Source: Kiritimatiellia bacterium | GTDB lineage: Bacteria > Verrucomicrobiota > Kiritimatiellia > RFP12 > UBA1067 | NCBI GenBank assembly: GCA_024405255.1 | Contig: JAKSOY010000045.1 | Span: forward strand, 1 to 22,791 | DNA: 22,791 nt | Direction of reading: 5' to 3' | Shown: positions 14,654 through 21,703 of the stretch, in pieces | Layout of the letters: every line of letters begins with the position of its first letter | How positions within the stretch are numbered: the first letter of the stretch is position 1 | The notes under the pieces: model-generated | Told to the model about the DNA's origin: nothing | Database searches by the model: none | The model's input: the letters and a program-made list of their open reading frames with translations, nothing else | Made by a program: the position numbers and the translations under genes

Positions 14654-16258
14654 CTACCGACGGCGGGGACGGAAATCACGGATAAGGCCACGGAGGATGT
14701 CACGTCCGAAGAGACCCATGAACACGAAATACACCACCATGCCGGTGAACACATATACCGCCATCACCAGGATTTCACCGCACGTACTCGAGGCCGCATA
14801 CGGCGCCAGCAGCGGCCGCAACGCCACAAGCACACCGCCCATCAAGACCGAGGCGAGCAGCATAAGACCGATCGGACGCACCAGCCGGTTCCACCCGAGC
14901 GCCCCGTTCCGCCGCCGCGCGAGGACGGCCAGCCAAAGGCAGGAAAGGCCCGCACACAGAACCGTCGACCCCGCCAAGCCCACATGCCGCCACTCGACCG
15001 GCAAACCGAACACCGCCGCGATATTGAGCGCCGCGTTGAGAAAGACCATCCGCACCGCGATCTTGAGCGGCGTCTTCAGGTCCTTCTGCGCCTGGAACCA
15101 CGGCGTCAACGTCTTCTGCAGACAGAAGAACGCGAGTCCAAGCGAATAGCACGCCACCGCACGCGCCACGCGCACGGTCGCCACGTTGTCGAAGCGTCCG
15201 CCTTGATAGACCAGACGCGTCAGCTCGGGCGCCAGGATGATGAGGCCCATCGCCGCCGGCAGCACGACGAGCAGCATGTTCCGTACCGACGAGACGAAGG
15301 CATCGCGGGCACCTCCCACATCCTCCTTCGCGAAGAAGCCCGAGAACGTCGGCAGCAGCACCGTGCCGAACGCCGTGCCGACAATGCCCAGCGGCAGTTC
15401 CATCAGGCGGTCCGCATAGGTGATCGCCCCCGCCGCCCAGTCGCTCGCTTTGAGCGCGAGCACCTGGTCGAGCATGTAGTTGATCTGCACCGCGCCCGCA
15501 CCCGCGCAGCCGATCGCCATATTCCGCCAGACGAGACGCGTATTCGGATCCTTCCACCCCTGGAAGGACGGCCACGGGGAAATGCCCTTCTTCGCCATCG
15601 CCCGCAGCATGAACGCCATCTGCAGCAATCCCGCAACGAGAATCGCCACGCACACGACGACGACACGACGATGCACGATGAGCGGCGAGGACGCATCCCC
15701 CGAGGTAAAGAAGTAGAGGTACGCGAGTACGCCGATCCACACGACATTGAGGATGCTTGGCATCAGCGCCGCCGCCGCAAACTTGCCGAACGAGTTCAAC
15801 ACGCCCATACCGAACGCCGCGCCGCAGATGAAGAGCATGTACGGAATGAGGATGCGCACGTACTTGAGGGTCAGCCCCCACTTCCCCGCCAACAGTTCGC
15901 TATCGGACGCGAACCAGAACGCGCCTCCGATGAGGCACCACGCGAGCACCACGCCCGCCGCGAGCATCAAAAGCGTCATCGTCATCACAGCACGCGCCAG
16001 CCGCTGCGCCCGCGCGAGCGAGGCATCCGCGTCGAGTTCACCCTTGAAGACCGGCACAAACGCCGCCGTCAACGCGCCCTCGCCGAACATGCGACGCGCC
16101 ATGTTGGGGATGGCAAAGGCGACGGCAAAGGCGCTCTGTTCGACTCCCGCGCCGATCAATCGACTCTGGAACATTTCACGGACAAGTCCCAGCACGCGCG
16201 AACAGGCCGTCAGCACCGCGACAACGGCGGTGTTCTTAAGAATGCTTCGGTTTGACAT
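14654..16258 (-). CDS. murJ: lipid II flippase MurJ
   Basis: Integral membrane flippase of the MOP superfamily that moves lipid II across the inner membrane for peptidoglycan synthesis. From ATG 16258 it has 534 residues, the usual size. The N-terminus (SILKNTAVVAVLTACSRVLGLVREM) is the family's hallmark opening, and about 14 hydrophobic segments follow. Other family blocks are FAVAFAIPNMARRMFGEGALTAAFVP and the LPLGIVGTAFGTVLLP segment in the middle. The frame is open to 16375, but the start at 16258 fits the family and leaves a 23-bp overlap with the end of lpxK, which suggests translational coupling. The protein ends in a short basic tail (FRPRRR), as expected for a cytoplasmic end. Confidence 0.95.
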   Translation of the reverse strand: MSNRSILKNTAVVAVLTACSRVLGLVREMFQSRLIGAGVEQSAFAVAFAIPNMARRMFGEGALTAAFVPVFKGELDADASLARAQRLARAVMTMTLLMLAAGVVLAWCLIGGAFWFASDSELLAGKWGLTLKYVRILIPYMLFICGAAFGMGVLNSFGKFAAAALMPSILNVVWIGVLAYLYFFTSGDASSPLIVHRRVVVVCVAILVAGLLQMAFMLRAMAKKGISPWPSFQGWKDPNTRLVWRNMAIGCAGAGAVQINYMLDQVLALKASDWAAGAITYADRLMELPLGIVGTAFGTVLLPTFSGFFAKEDVGGARDAFVSSVRNMLLVVLPAAMGLIILAPELTRLVYQGGRFDNVATVRVARAVACYSLGLAFFCLQKTLTPWFQAQKDLKTPLKIAVRMVFLNAALNIAAVFGLPVEWRHVGLAGSTVLCAGLSCLWLAVLARRRNGALGWNRLVRPIGLMLLASVLMGGVLVALRPLLAPYAASSTCGEILVMAVYVFTGMVVYFVFMGLFGRDILRGLIRDFRPRRR

Positions 16259-17417
16259 TGCAGATATGATCCACGGCAGAAGCGAAATTTTCCGCTCCCT
16301 TGAGAATTTCGATATCAACGCGCAGATAGTAACACGGCACCGGCGTCGTTTCAAAACGCGGGAAACGAACGGCATCCTTCTCGGTCGTAATCAACGCATC
16401 CGCCTTGAGGTCGGCCGTCTTGTTGAGCGCATAGAGGATTTCCGACGAATCGTAGCGATGGTGGTCGGCGTAGCGTTCGCACCAGACGACCTTCGCGCCA
16501 AGCTTGCGAAGCGAATCTTCGAACCCCTGCGGCACGGCAATGCCCGACAACGTCGTCAACGTCTTGCCCTTCAACCAGTCAAGCGGTAATTCCTCGCGGC
16601 TCCACACGTCCTTGAGAAGACGTGGCGCATGGCGGCACTCGATGATCTCGGCTTTCTTGTTGTACGTCCGGATCTGCTGGATCACCTCTTCCGTCTTGCC
16701 GTCGGACTTCGTGATGAAGATAAAGTCCGCCCGCGAAATATGGTCCGCCGGCTCGCGCAGGACGCCACGCGGAAGCATGTGTCCATTGCCGAACGGATTC
16801 GTCTTGTCCACAAGCACGACCTCGTGCGAATGCTTCAGGCGCTGATACTGGAATCCGTCATCGAGAATGAGCGTGTCGCAGCCAAAGCGCGAAATCGCAT
16901 AGCGCCCCGCCTTCACGCGGTTGCGGTCCACAATCACACACACGCCGGGCAGATTCGAGGCGAGCATGTACGGTTCGTCGCCGCCCGTGGCGGCATCGAG
17001 CCGAATGCGCTTGCCGTCCGAGACGACGAGCGGCGGTTCGACTACATCCGAAAACATCCGCTGCCACCAAGGACGCTCCTTCCGGCGGTAGCCGCGTGAA
17101 AGGATGGCCACCTTGCGTCCCGCCGCCGTGAGTTCGCGCGCGAACTTCTCCGTCACAGGCGTCTTTCCCGTACCGCCCGCCGTCACGTTGCCGATCGAAA
17201 TCACCTGGCAACCCAGCGGGAAGCGGCGGAGAATGCCCACCTTGTAGAAGAAGTAGCGAATGGCCACAACCGCACTGAAGATGCAGGAGATGCCGGAGAG
17301 CACCCCCAGCACGATCCGCATCCCCGTCGGCTGGTTCTGGTCCGCCCCGGGCTGCTGGATGACTTTGACGAGCGAATGCTCGAGCCGTTCGATGAAGTTG
17401 ACTTTTTGCTTCTGCAC
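16236..17417 (-). CDS. lpxK: tetraacyldisaccharide 4'-kinase (lipid A synthesis)
   Basis: Phosphorylates the 4'-position of the tetraacyl disaccharide precursor of lipid A, at the inner face of the inner membrane. The P-loop is GNVTAGGTGKTP (76-87), followed by ILSRGY, GDEPYMLA and the LDDGFQYQ segment with the conserved Asp pair. An N-terminal membrane helix (about 35-58) anchors it. At 393 residues it is somewhat longer than many LpxK; the extra part is mainly a polar 30-residue N-terminus before the helix. The start is GTG 17417, supported by AAGGGG seven bases upstream; a later ATG (residue 33) has less support. Its 3' end overlaps murJ. It shows that this organism makes lipid A and so has a Gram-negative outer membrane. 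Confidence 0.95.
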   Translation of the reverse strand: MQKQKVNFIERLEHSLVKVIQQPGADQNQPTGMRIVLGVLSGISCIFSAVVAIRYFFYKVGILRRFPLGCQVISIGNVTAGGTGKTPVTEKFARELTAAGRKVAILSRGYRRKERPWWQRMFSDVVEPPLVVSDGKRIRLDAATGGDEPYMLASNLPGVCVIVDRNRVKAGRYAISRFGCDTLILDDGFQYQRLKHSHEVVLVDKTNPFGNGHMLPRGVLREPADHISRADFIFITKSDGKTEEVIQQIRTYNKKAEIIECRHAPRLLKDVWSREELPLDWLKGKTLTTLSGIAVPQGFEDSLRKLGAKVVWCERYADHHRYDSSEILYALNKTADLKADALITTEKDAVRFPRFETTPVPCYYLRVDIEILKGAENFASAVDHICNVKPKHS

Positions 17418-17448
17418 GCCTGTTCCCCTTCAGGTGCCTTCTCTGAAC

Positions 17449-18471
17449 TTAACGCGACTTGCCCGCATTCTGCGAAGCCAGCGCCTTTGAAATTTCCGCA
17501 AGTTCGTCGGCGTAGGCCTTCGCTTCGGCCGCCACGGCGGCATTCGACCCCGTGCTCAGCGAATCGGCGGCATGCATCGCCGCCTGAATTTCGGCAAGCG
17601 CACGTTTCGCACCCGAAGCGGCCGCCGGCTCGAAATCGCGGTACTTGTCCAACACGAGCTTCACCTTCGCGCACTTCGTCACCTGCGTATCGGCGACAAG
17701 GGCCTTGTAGTCCGCATCATACGCCTTCCCGTCCGTCGGCCAGGTCTTGCGGAAATTCGCCATGTCGGCCAGCGCGGCCGAAGGACGATCCTTCTGCTCC
17801 ATTTTAATGCGGTCTTTGAAGGCCTCTTTGGCCTCGTCGATCGCCTTCAGCAAAGCCTCGGCTTCGTGTGCACGCGCATCGGTCCCTTTCGCCGCCTGCT
17901 TGAGAATCCGCACGTTGCTTTCGACCGAACGCCCCATCACGAGCTGGCGCTGCATGCCCTTGAACTTCACAGGCGTGACATTCCCGCAAAGGTTCCGAGG
18001 ATCGATCGCCGTTTCGAGTGCATTGACAACCGCCTCGATCGCCCCGCGCTCCGCCCCCGTACCGACACCCTTGAAGACGACTTTGCCACGGGCATCCACC
18101 ACATAGAGGAACGGAATCGAACCGCTGTCCGGACCACCCGCGAGCTGGACGCCGTCATAAATCGGGTAGGTAAGACCGCACTTCTCCACCAGTTCCGCCA
18201 CTTTCGCCGGCTGGCGTCCCTGGCAATGCGAACCGATCAGGATGAACGGCTTGGACTTGAACGTCTGCCAGACCTTCTCCATTTTCGGCAACAACGCACG
18301 ACAAGGACCGCAGTCGACGCCCCACATGTCCACCAGCACGACCTTGCCCATCAAATCCGACGAAGAAAGCTTGCGGCCCGAATACCAGTTGCTCGCGGAA
18401 AGCCCCTGCCACTCGACCGCGCCCACCGCGCTCGCGCAAACCGCAAACACGACACTCAACAACTTTTTCAT
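17449..18471 (-). CDS. exported thioredoxin-like protein with helical C-terminal extension
   Basis: Probable periplasmic thiol-disulfide protein. From ATG 18471 (AAGGA six bases upstream; an earlier ATG at 18486 would only lengthen the signal) it has 340 residues. A signal peptide covers about 1-18 (cut near VGA). A TlpA/AhpC-type thioredoxin domain (about 25-160) has the active site DCGPC (Cys54, Cys57) and the cis-proline in GSIPFLYVVD (Pro120). The last 180 residues are rich in Ala, Lys and Glu, with helix and coiled-coil character and a few further cysteines; I recognise no family for this part. The gene lies between the flavoprotein gene and lpxK with gaps of about 24 and 31 bp. Reduction or isomerisation of envelope proteins is the likely role; the partner is unknown. 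Confidence 0.8.
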   Translation of the reverse strand: MKKLLSVVFAVCASAVGAVEWQGLSASNWYSGRKLSSSDLMGKVVLVDMWGVDCGPCRALLPKMEKVWQTFKSKPFILIGSHCQGRQPAKVAELVEKCGLTYPIYDGVQLAGGPDSGSIPFLYVVDARGKVVFKGVGTGAERGAIEAVVNALETAIDPRNLCGNVTPVKFKGMQRQLVMGRSVESNVRILKQAAKGTDARAHEAEALLKAIDEAKEAFKDRIKMEQKDRPSAALADMANFRKTWPTDGKAYDADYKALVADTQVTKCAKVKLVLDKYRDFEPAAASGAKRALAEIQAAMHAADSLSTGSNAAVAAEAKAYADELAEISKALASQNAGKSR

Positions 18472-18495
18472 CCTCGATCCTTCCACTGTCCGTGT

Positions 18496-19359
18496 TCAGG
18501 CGAGGCCGGCCATCTTGTCCAGGTTGCAGACATGTTCCTTCGCCTTCAATTCAAGTTCGCGAAAGGTTCCCATGCGCTGCGCCATCTGGTCCCAGTCGAC
18601 TTGATGTCCGTCAAACTCAGGACCATCCACGCACACGAACTTCGTCTGTCCGCCGACGCTCACACGGCAGCCGCCGCACATGCCGGTACCATCGATCATG
18701 ATCGTGTTGAGCGAAACCGTCGTCTTCACGCCAAACGGTTTTGTCGTCAGCGAACAGAACTTCATCATGATCGGCGGACCGATCGCGATGACTTCGTCGA
18801 TGCCGCCCGCCGCGCACAGTTCCTTCAGCGGTTCCGTCACAAGTCCCTTGCGTCCCACGCTGCCGTCGTCCGTCATCAGAATGAGACGTTCGCCCGCGAG
18901 CGCACGCATCTCGTCCTCCATCACGAAGAGGGACTTCGTCCGCGCGCCCATAATGACCGTGAGTTCATTGCCGGCGGCCTTCATCGCCTGCGCGATCGGG
19001 TAGAGCGGCGCCACGCCGATGCCGCCGCCCACGCAGACGACGCGCCCCGTCGGCGTACCCTTCTCGCCGCGGATCGACGTCGGACGCCCCAGCGGTCCTA
19101 GCACCGCCCGGATGCAATCACCCGCCTCAAGACGCGAAAGCTTGATCGTCGTCGCCCCCACCGCCTGGAAAATCAGCGTGATCGTTCCGCGCGCGACATC
19201 GGCGTCGGCAATGGTCAGCGGCACGCGTTCGCCGCCTTCAGCGTCGGCCATCAAGATGATGAACTGCCCAGGACGACGCGCCTTGGCAATCAACGGCGCC
19301 TCGACTTCGAACCGGAAAACCGTCTCTGACAGACGGCTCTTTGAAATGATCTTATTCAT
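18496..19359 (-). CDS. NfnA/SudB-like NAD(P)-binding flavoprotein with 2Fe-2S site
   Basis: A 287-residue ferredoxin-reductase-type flavoprotein of the family of NfnA (transhydrogenase small subunit), SudB (sulfide dehydrogenase) and PyrK. An FAD-binding barrel carries RVPLTIAD (45-52). The NAD(P) domain has GGGIGVAPLYPIAQ (111-124). A C-terminal cluster site reads DGTGMCGGCRV ... FVCVDGPEFD (Cys228, Cys231, Cys243, with Asp223 as possible fourth ligand, as described for NfnA). The enzyme would move electrons between NAD(P)H and ferredoxin through a GltD-like partner. Such a partner usually follows directly, but the next gene here is a thioredoxin-like protein, so the partner must be elsewhere or different. 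The ATG 19359 has no convincing ribosome site and lies nine bases after a -10 box. PyrK-like function is less likely, given the DGPEFD-type ending. Confidence 0.85.
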   Translation of the reverse strand: MNKIISKSRLSETVFRFEVEAPLIAKARRPGQFIILMADAEGGERVPLTIADADVARGTITLIFQAVGATTIKLSRLEAGDCIRAVLGPLGRPTSIRGEKGTPTGRVVCVGGGIGVAPLYPIAQAMKAAGNELTVIMGARTKSLFVMEDEMRALAGERLILMTDDGSVGRKGLVTEPLKELCAAGGIDEVIAIGPPIMMKFCSLTTKPFGVKTTVSLNTIMIDGTGMCGGCRVSVGGQTKFVCVDGPEFDGHQVDWDQMAQRMGTFRELELKAKEHVCNLDKMAGLA

Positions 19360-19368
19360 AGCTCGATT

Positions 19369-19397
19369 ATTATATCAAATAATCCCCCGAGCGGCAA
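19369..19397 (-). promoter_or_regulatory. promoter of the flavoprotein-lpxK-murJ unit, leaderless
   Basis: TTGCCG (19397-19392), a 17-bp spacer and a perfect TATAAT (19374-19369) with TGA before it, an extended -10. The start would fall near 19362, two or three bases before the ATG at 19359. No Shine-Dalgarno-like sequence lies between, so the first gene is probably translated from a leaderless message. Confidence 0.65.
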
Positions 19398-19405
19398 AGA
19401 CGAGA

Positions 19406-20593
19406 TTACACCGTGCGTGGTGAGAGGTGGCCGAACCAACCGGTACCGTTGGGGGCGCGCTCGCTCACCGTGTCCGTGAAGAAGGTCCCGTTTTCAAAGA
19501 TCTTGAACACGCGCAGCCCGGGATTGTCGTCGTTGTAGCTGTTCTTCGTCAGCGACTTGCAGTACCCGAGGCGCACCCCCTCGTCATTGACGGCGTCGAA
19601 GGTGTTCGTGTGGTCGTGTCCGAAGTAGGCCCCCTTCATGCAGCCGCTGTCACGCCACACCTGGTAGAGCGTCTTACCGTCCGCGAGATAGCGCGCCTGC
19701 GGCCAGTCGTGCTTCTCCTGCGGACACGGCGGCTCCTTGAACAGACCGACGGCATGTCCCGCCACCAGACGGCGCTGCTTACCCGCGCCCGTGAAAATGC
19801 CCTTGCCGTTGTCGAGGTCCATTTCGTACACGGGGATGTGCTGGAAGAAGAGCGACGGCACCCGGTCCTTCAGACGTTCGGCCACCCATCGGATCTGCGG
19901 CGTGTTCACCCCGTCGTAGCCGCCGTGCGGACCATAGTCGCCCGAGTCGAGCAGATAGAGGTTGAACTTCGGCTGCCGGCCCGCGAGGTCACCGTGCGCA
20001 CAGATGTTGATCACACCGCTCCCCGTGCCAGGCAGATCGGGTTCGTTGTAGTCGACGAAGTAGCGTCCGCCGGCGCGGCTCCACAGCGCCCACTGCTCGG
20101 CTCCCTGATACCAGCCCTCGCCCCAGAACTGCGTGTCGTGGTTGCCCATCGTCAACGCGAACGGCACCTGGTTCTCGGTATACATGCGCGCGATCGGCAG
20201 GATCGTCGACTCGAAGAGGAGGCGGCTATGCGCACAGTCCACATTGTCGCCCGTCATCACGACGAGCTGCGGATGCCAGATCTGGCAGGCCTTGTCGAAA
20301 ATCGCACGCGACCGCGGATGCAACGGGCCTCGTTCCTGCACATCGCTGACCTGGAAAAAGGTGAACGACCCGTCCTTGCCGAAATTGAAGAACGGTTTCG
20401 GTCCCTTGCGGATGAGCGGGATCTTCGTCTGAATGCGCGCACGCGGATCGACCCCGCGCAACGCCTTCGCCGCATTGAGTGGCTGCGGATCGACCCCGCC
20501 GGGGAACTTGCGCGCCTCCGCCGCTGTCACGCGCCATGTGAACGAATACGCGGTTCCAGCCGCGATCATACCGAGAAAACGACGTCTGTTCAT
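19406..20593 (-). CDS. Tat-exported calcineurin-like metallophosphoesterase
   Basis: Dinuclear-metal phosphoesterase of about 395 residues. The N-terminus MNRRRFLGMIAAG is a twin-arginine-type signal, so the protein is exported folded. Metal-site motifs in order: SDVQ (Asp84; the usual His is Gln86 here), MTGDNVD (Asp116), MGNHD (Asn151, His152), FFQHIPVYE and the closing GHDH. This order matches the calcineurin-like family, close to the Dcr2/purple-phosphatase-like group. The substrate, a phosphomonoester or diester outside the cytoplasm, is unknown. I start at ATG 20593, preceded by GGGAGG, rather than the in-frame GTG at 20602. The ATG overlaps the stop of the LamG-like gene (ATGA), a sign of coupled translation and perhaps joint function. 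Confidence 0.88.
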   Translation of the reverse strand: MNRRRFLGMIAAGTAYSFTWRVTAAEARKFPGGVDPQPLNAAKALRGVDPRARIQTKIPLIRKGPKPFFNFGKDGSFTFFQVSDVQERGPLHPRSRAIFDKACQIWHPQLVVMTGDNVDCAHSRLLFESTILPIARMYTENQVPFALTMGNHDTQFWGEGWYQGAEQWALWSRAGGRYFVDYNEPDLPGTGSGVINICAHGDLAGRQPKFNLYLLDSGDYGPHGGYDGVNTPQIRWVAERLKDRVPSLFFQHIPVYEMDLDNGKGIFTGAGKQRRLVAGHAVGLFKEPPCPQEKHDWPQARYLADGKTLYQVWRDSGCMKGAYFGHDHTNTFDAVNDEGVRLGYCKSLTKNSYNDDNPGLRVFKIFENGTFFTDTVSERAPNGTGWFGHLSPRTV

Positions 20594-21582
20594 TTGCCGC
20601 ACCCTCCCAAGGCCGCCATCTGCGCGGGCGACAACGCCTGATCGAAAATCATCACCTGCATCACGTCGAGTTCGCCGTCCTCGCCGCTTTCGTCGCCGGA
20701 CATGTAGAACACCGGCTCCACGATCGCCGCCTTCGGCAGGTCGATCGTCATCAGCGTCTGTCCGTTGCAGGCCAGCGTTCCGTGTCCGCGGCCGTCAAAT
20801 GACATCGCCACACGCCGGGAGGCACCAGGCTTCAGACCCACATTGTGGTACTTGCCGCCGATGCCGAACAGGTTCTGCGGGCTCACGCACATCGATGCAT
20901 CCTGCGAAAGGCTCGTCGTATAGACACACCGCCAGGCGTTCCAACTCGTCGAGGGCAGCGTCACATCCGCCACGAGCGTATACGGCGTCGTCGCCGACAC
21001 GGGCAGTCGATGCGCGATCGGACGCGAAATCCCGCGCACGATCGTCCGCGCGCCGCCCGTCCACGCCTGACGCACCACCGGCGGGGGGACCCCCTTTTCA
21101 ACAAATTCCTTCGCCGCCGGATCCAGCGCCGAGTAAGTGCGCACATCCGCCAGATAGAGCATCGCCCCGCCACCAAACGTGAGCGGACCCGCACCGCACA
21201 TGCCAACGAGCTTCCCGTTCAGCAAGACGCGTCCATCGCACAGATACGTCAACTGATGCCAGGCATCGAGTCCCAGGACGAACGGCGTGCCGTTGTCCGC
21301 GCGCACGATCTCCGCCGTCACGCGGTCCGCACGGCACCGCGCCGACTTCCAGCCCGGCACCTTCCATTCGCCTGTAGCAATCGCCGGCAGGAAAATCTTC
21401 AACGTCACAAGGTCGTTCACCGTACGCGGCACCGTGAAAGAACGACCTGCGGCAATCGTCTGCGCCTGTTGTTCATTCGCCAGTCCGGCGAGCGCAAACG
21501 TGTCCGTCACCGGCACACGCGCCGTACCGCCCATCGCCGCAAATCCGACGGCGAGAATCCAAAGAAACATCAATCGTCTCAT
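20590..21582 (-). CDS. secreted LamG/concanavalin-like protein
   Basis: A 330-residue exported protein with two jelly-roll halves resembling LamG/ConA-like lectins. From ATG 21582 (AAGGA about ten bases upstream; an earlier start at 21621 would spoil the signal) there is a signal peptide of about 21 residues. The first half ends in LYLADVRTYSALDPAAKEF and the second in MQVMIFDQALSPAQMAALGG; both resemble the closing strand of LamG domains, which reads like 'iFdrALspaEi'. No catalytic residues are evident. Such proteins bind sugars or glycoproteins on the surface or in the periplasm. The coupled downstream phosphoesterase suggests that the two act on the same substrate. The gene begins after the terminator of gdhA; I found no good promoter in the short gap. 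The fold call is moderate, because LamG sequences are weakly conserved. Confidence 0.65.
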   Translation of the reverse strand: MRRLMFLWILAVGFAAMGGTARVPVTDTFALAGLANEQQAQTIAAGRSFTVPRTVNDLVTLKIFLPAIATGEWKVPGWKSARCRADRVTAEIVRADNGTPFVLGLDAWHQLTYLCDGRVLLNGKLVGMCGAGPLTFGGGAMLYLADVRTYSALDPAAKEFVEKGVPPPVVRQAWTGGARTIVRGISRPIAHRLPVSATTPYTLVADVTLPSTSWNAWRCVYTTSLSQDASMCVSPQNLFGIGGKYHNVGLKPGASRRVAMSFDGRGHGTLACNGQTLMTIDLPKAAIVEPVFYMSGDESGEDGELDVMQVMIFDQALSPAQMAALGGCGK

Positions 21583-21644
21583 GACCACACATCCTTCGAA
21601 ACAACCGACTCGTTGTTCCATTCGTTCACATCCTCAAACAAGAA

Positions 21645-21673
21645 AGGCGCAGACGGGATCCCCGTCCGCGCCT
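21645..21673 (-). terminator. intrinsic terminator of the glutamate dehydrogenase gene
   Basis: AGGCGC-x-GACGGG and CCCGTC-x-GCGCCT form a twelve-pair stem with one mismatch and a three-base loop. On the minus strand it is followed by TTTCTTGTTTG. It lies about 30 bp past the stop codon. Confidence 0.8.
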
Positions 21674-21703
21674 CTCTCAGCTTGCGCGAGACGCGCCAAG
21701 ACC

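Noticed and set aside
12054..15149. 1031-codon plus-strand open frame
   Set aside because: Antisense shadow spanning the GH2 gene and the end of murJ; low-complexity Arg/His/Pro composition, no ribosome site or motif.
14564..16255. 563-codon plus-strand open frame opposite murJ
   Set aside because: murJ on the minus strand has clear family motifs over the whole stretch; this frame is Arg/His-rich with no motif.
19406..19422. Weak hairpin CACC/GGTG at the end of the phosphoesterase gene
   Set aside because: Only four pairs and a poor T-tract; not enough to call a terminator.
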